A stretch of 64,000 bases of DNA from Cellulomonas sp. SG140 (GTDB lineage: Bacteria; Actinomycetota; Actinomycetes; Actinomycetales; Cellulomonadaceae): the NCBI RefSeq assembly GCF_025770785.1, contig NZ_JANZLA010000003.1, positions 186,001-250,000 of the forward strand, read 5' to 3'. Below the pieces are notes generated by a model. It searched no databases, was not told where the DNA came from, and saw only the letters and a program-made list of their open reading frames with translations. Shown one piece after another: positions 38,534 through 47,348 of this stretch. Within the stretch, counting starts at the first letter, position 1. Every line of letters begins with the position of its first letter. Made by a program: the position numbers and the translations under genes.

Positions 38534-40513
38534 CTAGTCCTGAGCAGGGTCCTGCCGGATGCGGACAGAGACGGACCGGCGGCCGGTCACGACGAGGTCG
38601 AGTCGCAGGAGACGTGCTCCCCAGACGTCGGACAGGGTCGGGTCGTCCAGCTCGCGGGGGAGGGTGCGGAAGGGCAGCTCCGCGGGCCAGTCGACGAGCA
38701 GCGGTGCCGCCTCGGTCATCGGGACGACGCGCGCCCAGCCCTGTCCGACGCGCACCCGGCCGGCCAGGAGCAGCCGCACGGTCGTCTCACGGCCTTCGTC
38801 GGTGAGCTCCCACTCGTCGTCGACGTGGACGCAGTGGCGAGAGCGGTCGAGCCCGACCGTGCGGCGCCACCGCGCCAACCCCGCCACCGGGTAGGCGGCG
38901 GCCAGGTCGAGCGTGAGTCGGCTGCCGCCCTCGTCGGTCCCGAAGACGACGCCCTCCGCACGGTGCTCGGGTCCGGGCGCCTGTGGAGTGCCGTCGATCT
39001 CCGGGACGGTGTGCCACGAGCTCTGGACCGGCCAGAGCTCCCGGCGCCGCGGACCGAAGGTCTGCGCCGTGTACGTCGGCCGGCCCGCGTCGACGACGAC
39101 GGGGACGCCGTCGGAGGCGACCGTGAACGAGCCGAGGTCGTCGTGGTTGTGGCTCTCGCCGTTGTGACCGCCCTTGGCCGTGACCGTCAGGCCGCGGGCC
39201 GAGCCGGTGTGCTCGCGGGCGACCATGATCTGCCGGGACGGCAGCCAGACGTCGCGCGGCAGGGGAGGGGACGCGGGCGCAGTGGCTCGCCACACCGGAT
39301 CGGTCAGGCCGCGCAGCAGTCGTCCCAGCCCCATGTCCTCGTGCAGCGGGACGTCCCGGTGGGCCGCCGCGTACGCGGTCGCCGCGTCGTCGCCGACGTG
39401 TCGTGCGGCCCGGTGCAGCTCGTGCCAGGGCTGGGTGGGCCCGCCACGGGCGCGGCCGTCGGCCACCGCCAGCCGCCAGGGACCGCCGAGGTGCATCTGA
39501 TGCGGGTACCGGACGGTGGCGCGCAGGGCGGGAACCGCAGAGATGGCGTCGATGGCGCCGCCGGTGGCGTGGGTGAGCAGGTCCAGCGCCTCGAGGGCGC
39601 GCGAGGCGCCTGCCCACCAGTAGTCGTGACCTTCGTCGACGGCGCCGTCCTCGGGAAGCGCCGCCACCCATCGGTCCAGGCCGTCGACGACCTGGTCGAC
39701 GACGCGGGCACGCAGCCGGACCTCGTCCGGCCGATCGAGCAGGCGCAGCGCCGCCGCGAGGACGTGGCCGTGGATCCACGGGTTCCAGTTGTTCACCGGG
39801 CGAACGGCTCGGCGCCAGGGTTCGACGTGCGGCCCGAGGAACGGGTCCACGACGCGGCGGCGGGCCTCCTGACGGATCCGGCGGCGCAGACCGGGGTACC
39901 GCTCGTCGAGCGGCGCACCGAGCAGGTGGTCGAGCCAGGCGAGCTGACCGACCACCTCGCCGGCGCCGAGGTCGAGGGTCGGGGTCCCGACGTCCGCCAG
40001 GACGGGGCCGTTCCCTGCGGTGGACAGCTCGTGCGCGGGCCAGCACCAGGAGCTCTGCTCGCACAGCAGCTGAACCCCGTCTGCCACCTCGTCCAGCCAC
40101 CGGGCGTCCAGCGTGACGGCGGCGGCCACCGCGGCGCGGCTGAGTCGCCGCTGCCTGGCCAGCGCCGGTCCCTCCCAGGAGGAGCGGTCGCCGTCGCGGT
40201 GCACACGTGCCGCGGCGCTGGCGAGCGGTTGGGGCCACGGGGCACCCCGGTCCGCGTCGGCGCGTCGGACGAGGTCGTCGATCGAGCGCTGCTCGAGGCG
40301 GCCGCTGCGCGGGTCCCAGATCGCACGATCGGCGGCGGGCGCCACGTCGAGGACGTCGTCTGCAGGCCGGAGGAGCGCCGCCAGGGCGGCCGTCCGCTCG
40401 GTGGGGTGACCACCGAACGAGACGGCCGCCTCGACGACCGCGGCGAGCGGGCCGCCGGACGAGCCCCGAGCGTCGCCGGCGGCCCGCGCCACGGCGTGGC
40501 TAGCTGCGGGCAC
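38534..40513 (-). CDS. Heparinase II/III-like protein (polysaccharide lyase type)
   Basis: A 659-residue protein from GTG 40513, overlapping the end of the beta-helix gene by 14 bases. The N-terminal two thirds are an alpha/alpha toroid (e.g. RPVNNWNPWIHGHVLAAALR, DEGHDYWWAGASRALEAL). The C-terminal beta-sandwich holds the heparinase II/III signature GGHNGESHNHDDLGSFTVAS (adjacent His and Asn residues, probable metal site) followed by VPVVVDAGRPTYTAQTFG. The Asn and Tyr pattern is as in uronate lyases that leave a 4,5-unsaturated uronic acid. No signal peptide is visible, so it would act on imported oligosaccharides and feed the GH88, KduI and KduD enzymes. Confidence 0.85.
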   Translation of the reverse strand: MPAASHAVARAAGDARGSSGGPLAAVVEAAVSFGGHPTERTAALAALLRPADDVLDVAPAADRAIWDPRSGRLEQRSIDDLVRRADADRGAPWPQPLASAAARVHRDGDRSSWEGPALARQRRLSRAAVAAAVTLDARWLDEVADGVQLLCEQSSWCWPAHELSTAGNGPVLADVGTPTLDLGAGEVVGQLAWLDHLLGAPLDERYPGLRRRIRQEARRRVVDPFLGPHVEPWRRAVRPVNNWNPWIHGHVLAAALRLLDRPDEVRLRARVVDQVVDGLDRWVAALPEDGAVDEGHDYWWAGASRALEALDLLTHATGGAIDAISAVPALRATVRYPHQMHLGGPWRLAVADGRARGGPTQPWHELHRAARHVGDDAATAYAAAHRDVPLHEDMGLGRLLRGLTDPVWRATAPASPPLPRDVWLPSRQIMVAREHTGSARGLTVTAKGGHNGESHNHDDLGSFTVASDGVPVVVDAGRPTYTAQTFGPRRRELWPVQSSWHTVPEIDGTPQAPGPEHRAEGVVFGTDEGGSRLTLDLAAAYPVAGLARWRRTVGLDRSRHCVHVDDEWELTDEGRETTVRLLLAGRVRVGQGWARVVPMTEAAPLLVDWPAELPFRTLPRELDDPTLSDVWGARLLRLDLVVTGRRSVSVRIRQDPAQD

Positions 40514-42503
40514 CGGCGGTCCAGGCGGGGGCGCCGTACTGGAAGGCGCCGAGGCTGGGCAACGGGTCGGTGGATCCGTCGTTCACGCCCGGGATCGGGA
40601 TGGCGGCCTGCCGGGCCGGCGAGCCCGCCTGCAGCCGGTAGTCGTGCGCGGCGGCGTCGACGAACAGCGGATCACCGCTGATCAGGTTGTTCGACAGGAC
40701 GAGGCCACCCTCGGTGGCCCGGTCCAGGCCGGCGATCGGTCCGATGTTGTTGAGGATCTGCGTCCCGGTCGACTGGTTCGGACCACGGACGTAGAACAGC
40801 GTCATCCCACCCGTGTTGTTGGCGACGAGGTTGTCGTGGCTGCCGCTGCCCAGCCCGTTCAGCTCGACGGTGCCCTCGTGGTTGCCCCAGCCGACGTTGT
40901 CGGTGATGCGTAGGTCGCTCTGACCGTTGTCCGCGTAGATGCCGGAGATGCCGAACGGGTACACCCCACCGGGACGCGGCGTCGGGTCGTGCAGCGCGTT
41001 GTGGTCGATCTGCGTACCCGCCATCCGCGAGGAACAGCACGTGTAAATCGCCGCGGTGTCGACGCTCAGGGTGGCGTACCCGGAGATGTCGTTGTACGAG
41101 AGGTGGTCCGCCGCCGGGGTGGTGCCCGTGACGCCGTTCCACTGCAGGTTGATGCCGCTGCGGCCCACGCGGGCGATCGTGTTGTGCTCCACCGTCTGGC
41201 TGTGACCGCGCACGGCGACCCCGGCGGCGTACGTGCCGGCGTAGTCCACGTCCGTGATCACGTTGTTTCGGGCGGTGTTGGCGTACCCCCCGAGGGAGAC
41301 CCCGTTGCCGGCACTGAACTGCAGGTCGCTGTTCTCGATGGTGTTGCCGGTGCCCTCCAGGACGATCCCGGAGGTGGCCACCCCACGCGTCACGTTCTGA
41401 CCGCAGTTGGTGGTGCCCTGGGTCACGTCCCAGTAGTGGCTCAGGTAGCGGCCGTCGATCCCGTCGAGGGTGACGCCCGTGCTGGTGCTCCCCGTGCGGA
41501 TGGTCGAGGCGAACAGCCCGACGTCCTGGACGCGCACGTCGCTCACGGCCGTCAGGTCGAAGGCGAGGTCCCGGACCTTCGTCTCGATGCGGTGGCGGTT
41601 CGGGTTGTCGTCGCTGTACAGGTACAGCCGGTGCGCCGCGGCGTCGTAGAAGTACGAGCCGGGGTACCCGAGCTCGCCGATCTTGCCCGAGAGGCGGTAC
41701 CACGTGTCCGTCGGCACCACCTTGTGCACGCAGACGGGCGCCGTGGTCAGCGTGACCGAGCCCGGCGCCGAGCTGGCGACCGTGCCGGTGGTGGTGATGT
41801 ACCAGTACGACGTCAGCACGCGGGCGCCGTCCCAGTAGCCGGCCGGCCGCGTGAGCGCAGGGTCGACGATGGTCGAGCCCGCCGAACCCGCCCCGGCGCG
41901 TTCGATGGCGGGGTCCAGCAGGTCGGTGCCGGGGAACGGGTACGAGGCCTCGATGTCCATCCTGCTGTCGGTGAACACCTGGACCTCGGCCGGTGCGCTG
42001 CCGAGGTCGGCCGGCACGCTGTAGATCTTGTGGGCGGCGACGGCGGCGCTGAACAGGGTGTTCGCCGCGTACGGGTCGGCCGCGACGATCGTGGCGAGCT
42101 GCTTGTCACCGACCGGGGTGAACCCTGTCAGCCGCTGCGCACCGCTGACGACGACGTGGGCGCCGGGAGCCGCGCTGAAGGTGATCGAGGCCTCCGCCGT
42201 GCCCGAGCGCGGCGGGGTGACCGTCTCGTCGTACGTGCCCGAGCCGATCAGGCAGGTGTCGCCGGGCTGCGCCTGGTCGGCACAGGCCTGGATGGTGCGG
42301 AAGGCGGTGGACTCCGTCAGGCCGTCCGCGCCCTGGTCGGGCCCGTCGGGGGAGACCCAGTAGGTGGTGCCGCTCCCGGCCTGCTGCCCGAGGGAGGCGT
42401 CGGCGACCGCAGGTGCAGCGGCCGTGAGGGTGAGCAGGGCTGTGGCCGTCACTGCGACCGCGGTGCGCCTGCGACGGGGGGACGTGGTGCGATCGAGCAT
42501 CAT
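40500..42503 (-). CDS. Secreted right-handed parallel beta-helix protein
   Basis: A 667-residue protein. Two ATGs are adjacent, and the second (42500) has better spacing to GAGGAG. A twin-Arg-like basic head (RRRRTAVAVTATALLTLTAA) and an AVADA cleavage site give a clear signal peptide. The mature N-terminus TYWVSPDGPDQGADGLTEST and TIQACADQAQPGDTCLIGSG is typical of beta-helix enzymes, followed by many Asn-rich rungs (TIENSDLQFSAGNGVSLGGY, ARNNVITDVDYAGTYAAGV, HNTIARVGRSGINLQWNG) and a CC pair in IYTCCSSRM. Architecture resembles GH141 and beta-helix lyases. It is the only clearly exported enzyme of the locus and probably makes the first extracellular cut. Confidence 0.82.
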   Translation of the reverse strand: MMLDRTTSPRRRRTAVAVTATALLTLTAAAPAVADASLGQQAGSGTTYWVSPDGPDQGADGLTESTAFRTIQACADQAQPGDTCLIGSGTYDETVTPPRSGTAEASITFSAAPGAHVVVSGAQRLTGFTPVGDKQLATIVAADPYAANTLFSAAVAAHKIYSVPADLGSAPAEVQVFTDSRMDIEASYPFPGTDLLDPAIERAGAGSAGSTIVDPALTRPAGYWDGARVLTSYWYITTTGTVASSAPGSVTLTTAPVCVHKVVPTDTWYRLSGKIGELGYPGSYFYDAAAHRLYLYSDDNPNRHRIETKVRDLAFDLTAVSDVRVQDVGLFASTIRTGSTSTGVTLDGIDGRYLSHYWDVTQGTTNCGQNVTRGVATSGIVLEGTGNTIENSDLQFSAGNGVSLGGYANTARNNVITDVDYAGTYAAGVAVRGHSQTVEHNTIARVGRSGINLQWNGVTGTTPAADHLSYNDISGYATLSVDTAAIYTCCSSRMAGTQIDHNALHDPTPRPGGVYPFGISGIYADNGQSDLRITDNVGWGNHEGTVELNGLGSGSHDNLVANNTGGMTLFYVRGPNQSTGTQILNNIGPIAGLDRATEGGLVLSNNLISGDPLFVDAAAHDYRLQAGSPARQAAIPIPGVNDGSTDPLPSLGAFQYGAPAWTAGARS

Positions 42504-42524
42504 TGCTCCTCATCGTCGATGGAC

Positions 42525-42536
42525 AATCGATAATCT
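42525..42536. promoter_or_regulatory. GntR-box site D (AATCGATAATCT) in the divergent beta-helix / FAD-oxidoreductase region
   Basis: CGATAATCT differs from the palindrome CGATAATCG at its last base only. It lies 25 bases from the beta-helix gene start and 70 from the oxidoreductase start. GATAAT (42529-42534) faces the oxidoreductase and may act as its -10. One site here could control transcription in both directions. Confidence 0.6.
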
Positions 42537-42605
42537 ATAGAGCGCTACTCTGGACGTCCAGACCTGCCCGCGCGCCCGTTCGTCGCCCACGTGAGAGGAC
42601 CGCCC

Positions 42606-44909
42606 ATGAGGTCGCAGACCTACGAGTGCGACGTCGTGGTCGTCGGCGGGGGACTGGCAGGTGTGTGCGCCGCGGTGGCAGCGGCACGGCTCGGCGCGTC
42701 GGTCGCGCTGGTCAACAACCGGCCCGTCCTGGGCGGCAACTCCTCCTCGGAGGTGCGGGTCTGGGTCTGCGGCGCGACGGCCCACGGCAACCAGCGGTGG
42801 GCACGCGAGAGCGGGATCGTCGGCGAGCTCTACCTGGAGAACCAGTTCCGCAACCCCGAGGGCAACCCGGTCTACTGGGACGACGTCGTGCTGGACGCGG
42901 TCCGACGCGAGCGCAACCTTCGGCTGTTCCTCAACACCGACGTGCGCGAGGTGGCCGCCTCCGGTCCGGCCGAGGACCGGCACATCGACTCGGTCACCGG
43001 CTGGACCATGGGATCGGAGCTGTCGACGCGGTTCGTCGCGCCGTTGTTCCTGGACTGCACCGGCGACGGGCTCGTCGGGCACCTCGCCGGTGCGCGATAC
43101 CGCCTGGGCAAGGAGGCGCGTTCCGAGTTCGACGAGGACTGGGCGCCGGTGCAGGGCCGCCGGGAGTTCCTCGGGTCGACCCTGCTCTTCTACACCAAGG
43201 ACGTCGGCCACCCGGTCAAGTACGTCGCCCCCGAGTCCGCGATCGACATCGGCGCCACCCCGATCCCGGTGTCACGTGTGATCAGCGCCGGCGACTCCGG
43301 CGCCCGTTACTGGTGGATCGAGTGGGGCGGCGAGCTCGACTTGGTCGACGACAACGAACGCATCCGGGACGAGCTGCGCGGCGTGATCCTCGGGATCTGG
43401 GACCACATCAAGAACTCGGGCCAGTTCGACGCGGACCACCTGACGCTCGAGTGGATCGGCAACGTCCCGGGCAAGCGCGAGTACCGGCGGTTCGTCGGCG
43501 ACCACACGCTCACGCAGAACGACATCCTCGAGCAGCGCCGCTTCCCGGACACCGTCGCCTTCGGCGGCTGGTCGATCGACCTGCACCCGGTCGCGGGCAT
43601 GTACGACCCGGGCGCCGGGGCGAAGCAGCGGTTCAGCGACGGGATCTTCGAGATCCCCTACCGCTGCCTCTACTCCACCAACGTGTCGAACATGCTGATG
43701 GCGGGCCGCGACGTGTCCGCCACGCACATCGCGTTCGGTGCGACCCGCGTCATGGCGACCTGCGGGGCGATGGGCGAGGCCGCGGGAACCGCGGCCGCTC
43801 TGTGCGTACGGCACGGACTCACGCCTCGACAGCTGGGCCAGGACCATCTGGCCGCGCTCCAGCAGACGCTCCTCCGCCAGGACGCTCCCGTCGTCGGCGT
43901 ACCGAACGAGGACCCGGACGACCTGGCGCGCACCGCTCAGGTCTCCGCCTCCAGCACCTACGACGTGCTCGGCGTCGACCGCACCGACGCAGGGGAGCCG
44001 GCCGGCACCGACACCAGGCCGCACCGGCTGACGGCCGACGTGGGGATCGTCGTGCCCGTCGAGCCGCGCCTGGAGTGGGTCGACCTCTACGTGGCGGCGT
44101 CCGCTCCGACGACGCTGACGGTGGAGGTCTGGTCGACGGGCAAGCCGCAGAACGTCGTCCCCGTCGCGCTGGAGGCAACCGCGCAGGTCGCTGTCCCGGG
44201 CGGCGACCTGCCGACGTGGGTGCGCGTGCCGGCCACCTTCGAGCCGGACGTGCCCCAGAACGCGATCGTCGTGCTGCGCGCCAACCCCGACGTCTCCGTG
44301 TTCACCAGCGCAGGCCTGCCCCCGGGGGTCCTGACACTGGTGCACGGATCGGACTCCGAGGACCCCAACGTCGACGTGCAGGGCGGCCTTCTGCTGGCAT
44401 GGCCCAGCAGGCCGCTGCGCGGCCGCACCGTCTGCTTCGGCGCCGGGCCCCGGTCCCGTGCGCTCGGTGCCCACCACGCGACGGCCGGCTACCAGCGCCC
44501 GTACGGCGGCCCGCAGATGTGGGCGTCCCGACCGATGCGCGCCGGCGCCGAGGAGTGGCTCGAGCTCAGCTGGCGGGCGCCCGTGCAGCCGCGCGAGGTG
44601 CGCATCGTCTTCGACGACGACGTCGACCTGGAGCTCAACACGCTGCACCACCACCGCTCCCCGGACGAGGTCCTCCCGCAGCTCGTGCGTGCCTACCGGC
44701 TGGAGGCGCTGCCGCACGATCGCGGGGCGGCGGACTCGGCCGCGTCGCGGGGTGCTTGGGTGACCGTGGCGGAGGAGAGTGCGAACCGGTGGCGCCAACG
44801 AGTGCACCCTCTGGTGGACGTCGGGCCGATCAGCGCGTTGCGGCTGGTGGTGTCGCAGACCAACGGCGTGCCAGAGGCGCGAGTGGTGCAGCTCCGCGTG
44901 CAGCGCTGA
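42606..44909 (+). CDS. FAD-dependent oxidoreductase (FAD_oxidored family) with C-terminal beta domain
   Basis: A 767-residue protein from ATG 42606, preceded by GAGAGGA. The N-terminal FAD motif is VVVGGGLAGVCAAVAAARLG (about 11-30), followed by NNRPVLGGNSSSEVRVWVCG, DCTGDGLVGHLAGA and TCGAMGEAAGTAAALC. These define the FAD_oxidored flavoprotein group, whose substrates are largely unknown although members often lie in polysaccharide loci. From about residue 440 a long beta-rich extension (e.g. LEWVDLYVAASAPTTLTVEV) resembles a carbohydrate-binding or discoidin-like domain. It precedes lutABC by 55 bases. It may oxidise a sugar or sugar acid of the glycan; inference only. Confidence 0.82.
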   Translation: MRSQTYECDVVVVGGGLAGVCAAVAAARLGASVALVNNRPVLGGNSSSEVRVWVCGATAHGNQRWARESGIVGELYLENQFRNPEGNPVYWDDVVLDAVRRERNLRLFLNTDVREVAASGPAEDRHIDSVTGWTMGSELSTRFVAPLFLDCTGDGLVGHLAGARYRLGKEARSEFDEDWAPVQGRREFLGSTLLFYTKDVGHPVKYVAPESAIDIGATPIPVSRVISAGDSGARYWWIEWGGELDLVDDNERIRDELRGVILGIWDHIKNSGQFDADHLTLEWIGNVPGKREYRRFVGDHTLTQNDILEQRRFPDTVAFGGWSIDLHPVAGMYDPGAGAKQRFSDGIFEIPYRCLYSTNVSNMLMAGRDVSATHIAFGATRVMATCGAMGEAAGTAAALCVRHGLTPRQLGQDHLAALQQTLLRQDAPVVGVPNEDPDDLARTAQVSASSTYDVLGVDRTDAGEPAGTDTRPHRLTADVGIVVPVEPRLEWVDLYVAASAPTTLTVEVWSTGKPQNVVPVALEATAQVAVPGGDLPTWVRVPATFEPDVPQNAIVVLRANPDVSVFTSAGLPPGVLTLVHGSDSEDPNVDVQGGLLLAWPSRPLRGRTVCFGAGPRSRALGAHHATAGYQRPYGGPQMWASRPMRAGAEEWLELSWRAPVQPREVRIVFDDDVDLELNTLHHHRSPDEVLPQLVRAYRLEALPHDRGAADSAASRGAWVTVAEESANRWRQRVHPLVDVGPISALRLVVSQTNGVPEARVVQLRVQR

Positions 44910-44964
44910 TCCAGGGGCTCGGCGACACGGCAGGAGAACAGCCGGTTCGGACGGAAGGAGCGAC

Positions 44965-45828
44965 ATGCGGATCGCGGTGTTCTCCACCTGCGTGGTGGAT
45001 GCGATGTTCCCGGGTGCGGGGGTGGCGACGGTGCGGCTGCTGGAGCGGCTGGGTCACCAGGTCGACGTGCCCGCGGGGCAGGCGTGCTGCGGTCAGATGC
45101 ATGTGAACTCCGGGTACGGGCCGGAGGCGGTGCCGGTGATCGCCAACCACGTGCGGGCGTTCGCCCCGGTGCTGGAGGGGCGGTGGGACGCGGTGGTGGC
45201 CCCGTCGGGGTCGTGCGTGGGCTCGATCCGGCACCAGCAGGAGTGGGTGCTGCGCCGGGCCGGGCGGGACGGGTTGGCCGACGACGCGGCCGCGGTGGCG
45301 GCCCACACCTACGAGCTGTCGCAGCTGCTGGTCGATGTCCTCGGGGTGACGGATGTCGGGGCGTGGTTCGGCCACACGGTGACGTATCACCCGACGTGCC
45401 ACTCGATGCGGATCTTGCGGGTGGGGGACCGGCCGCTGCAGCTGCTGCGGGCGGTGGACGGGTTGGACCTGGTGGACCTGCCGGAGGCGGACCAGTGCTG
45501 CGGGTTCGGCGGGACGTTCGCGTTGAAGAACTCCGAGACGTCCTCGGCGATGGTGGCCGACAAGGCCGCGGCGATCGCCTCGACCGGGGCGCAGGTGGTG
45601 ACGGCGGGGGACTGGTCGTGCCTGATGAACATCGACGGGGCGTTGCGCCGTCGCCGTGCGTCGACCCGGGCGGCGCACCTGGCGGAGATCTTGGTCTCGA
45701 CCCGAGAGCACCCGTGGCGGCCACGTCGTGATCCCGCTCGCGGGCCCGGAGTCGGGCGCGTCCTTCGACGGTCGCGTCCCACCGACGCCGGGGTCGTCGG
45801 CGGCGCACCCGAGGGGGCCACCCGATGA
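44965..45828 (+). CDS. lutA: L-lactate utilisation protein LutA (CCG-domain Fe-S protein)
   Basis: A 287-residue protein from ATG 44965, after GGAAGGAG. Both CCG domains are complete: Cys9 with Cys41-Cys42-Gly (GQACCGQMH) and Cys145 with Cys178-Cys179-Gly (DQCCGFGGTF). LutA with LutB and LutC forms the iron-sulfur L-lactate oxidation system that turns L-lactate into pyruvate. The last 40 residues (Arg/Pro-rich, HPWRPRRDPARGPG onwards) exceed the usual LutA length and may be a neutral extension that creates the ATGA overlap with lutB. L-lactate is the predicted product of the fucose pathway in the same locus. Confidence 0.93.
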   Translation: MRIAVFSTCVVDAMFPGAGVATVRLLERLGHQVDVPAGQACCGQMHVNSGYGPEAVPVIANHVRAFAPVLEGRWDAVVAPSGSCVGSIRHQQEWVLRRAGRDGLADDAAAVAAHTYELSQLLVDVLGVTDVGAWFGHTVTYHPTCHSMRILRVGDRPLQLLRAVDGLDLVDLPEADQCCGFGGTFALKNSETSSAMVADKAAAIASTGAQVVTAGDWSCLMNIDGALRRRRASTRAAHLAEILVSTREHPWRPRRDPARGPGVGRVLRRSRPTDAGVVGGAPEGATR

Positions 45829-47348
45829 CCGCCGTCCCGCTCGGGCTGCCGACGGTGCGCCCGCAGCCGGCCGTGCCACCGCAGGACCCGCTGCGGTGGG
45901 GGCCGACGTTCCCGACCGCCGCGCACGGCACCTTGGCGGACGGACAGCTGCGGGCGAACCTGCGCAAGGCCACGCACACCATCCGGGACAAGCGGCTGGC
46001 GGTCACGGCCGAGCTGCCGGACTGGGAGGCGCTGCGCGACGCCGGCGCGGGCCGCAAGGCCGACGCGATGGCCCGCCTCGGGCAGCTGCTGGTGCAGCTG
46101 GAGCAGAACGTGACCGCCCGGGGTGGCCGGGTGCACTGGGCGCGGGACGGCGCCGAGGCCAACGCGATCGTCACCGCCCTGGTCCAGGCCACCGGAGCCA
46201 GGGAGGTGGTGAAGGTCAAGTCGATGGTCACCCAGGAGATCGGCCTGGGCGAGCACCTGGCCGCCCACGGCATTCAGGCCACCGAGACGGACCTGGCCGA
46301 GCTGATCGTGCAGCTGGCCGGCGACCAGCCCAGTCACATCCTGGTGCCGGCGATCCACCGCAACCGCGAGCAGATCCGGACCATCTTCACCGAGCACATG
46401 GGCGACGCACCGGCTGACCTCACGTCGGACCCGGCGGCGTTGGCCGAGGCGGCCCGGGCGCACCTGCGCGCCCGCTTCCTGCGCGCGAAGGTGGCGATCT
46501 CCGGGGCGAACCTGGCGATCGCCGAGACGGGCACCGTGGCCGTGGTGGAGTCCGAGGGCAACGGGCGCATGTGCCTGACCCTGCCGAACACGCTGATCAC
46601 GGTGATGGGCATCGAGAAGGTCCTGCCGTCGTTCGCGGACCTGGAGGTGTTCCTGCAGCTGCTGCCGCGGTCCTCGACCGGGGAGCGGATGAACCCGTAC
46701 ACGACCATGTGGACCGGCGTCACCCCGGGGGACGGGCCGGCCGAGTTCCACCTGGTGCTGCTGGACGACGGGCGCACCCGGGCGCTGGCCGACGAGGTGG
46801 GTCGCACGGCGTTGCACTGCATCCGCTGCTCGGCCTGCCTGAACGTGTGCCCGGTCTACGAACGCGTCGGCGGGCACGCCTACGGGTCGGTCTACCCCGG
46901 ACCCATCGGGGCGATCCTCACCCCCCAGCTGCGGGGCCTGGGCCACGACACCCGCGACCCGCACGACCCGACCGCGACCCTCCCGTTCGCGTCCTCGCTG
47001 TGCGGGGCGTGCTACGACGCCTGCCCGGTCAAGATCGACATCCCCACCGCCCTGGTCCACCTGCGCGAACGCGCCACGCACCCCGACGGGCACCTGGCCC
47101 CCACCGCCACCGCGGGCGTCATGCTCGCCGCCGCCGCCGCGATGAGCTCAGGGCGACGCTTCGCCCTGGCCGGCCGGGCCGCCGCCCTGGCCGGACGACT
47201 CACCGGCGGACGACCCATCCGCCACCTGCCCTGGCCCGGGTCCCTGTGGACCGCCACCCGCGACCTACCCGGCCTGCCGCGCGCGACGTTCCGCGACCTG
47301 TGGGCACGGCGGACCCGACGCGCCGCCGCACGAGGGGAGCGGCCATGA
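45825..47348 (+). CDS. lutB: L-lactate utilisation protein LutB (LUD domain plus ferredoxin-type clusters)
   Basis: A 507-residue protein overlapping the lutA stop. The LUD domain (about 60-300) contains VKSMVTQEIGLGEHLAAHGI, AKVAISGANLAIAETGTVAV and PNTLITVMGIEKVLPS. Two 4Fe-4S motifs follow: CIRCSACLNVCPVY starting at Cys332 and CGACYDACPVKIDIP starting at Cys393. This is the canonical LutB arrangement. It passes electrons from lactate oxidation toward the respiratory chain together with LutA and LutC. The C-terminal helical tail is rich in Ala/Arg. Confidence 0.96.
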   Translation: MTAVPLGLPTVRPQPAVPPQDPLRWGPTFPTAAHGTLADGQLRANLRKATHTIRDKRLAVTAELPDWEALRDAGAGRKADAMARLGQLLVQLEQNVTARGGRVHWARDGAEANAIVTALVQATGAREVVKVKSMVTQEIGLGEHLAAHGIQATETDLAELIVQLAGDQPSHILVPAIHRNREQIRTIFTEHMGDAPADLTSDPAALAEAARAHLRARFLRAKVAISGANLAIAETGTVAVVESEGNGRMCLTLPNTLITVMGIEKVLPSFADLEVFLQLLPRSSTGERMNPYTTMWTGVTPGDGPAEFHLVLLDDGRTRALADEVGRTALHCIRCSACLNVCPVYERVGGHAYGSVYPGPIGAILTPQLRGLGHDTRDPHDPTATLPFASSLCGACYDACPVKIDIPTALVHLRERATHPDGHLAPTATAGVMLAAAAAMSSGRRFALAGRAAALAGRLTGGRPIRHLPWPGSLWTATRDLPGLPRATFRDLWARRTRRAAARGERP

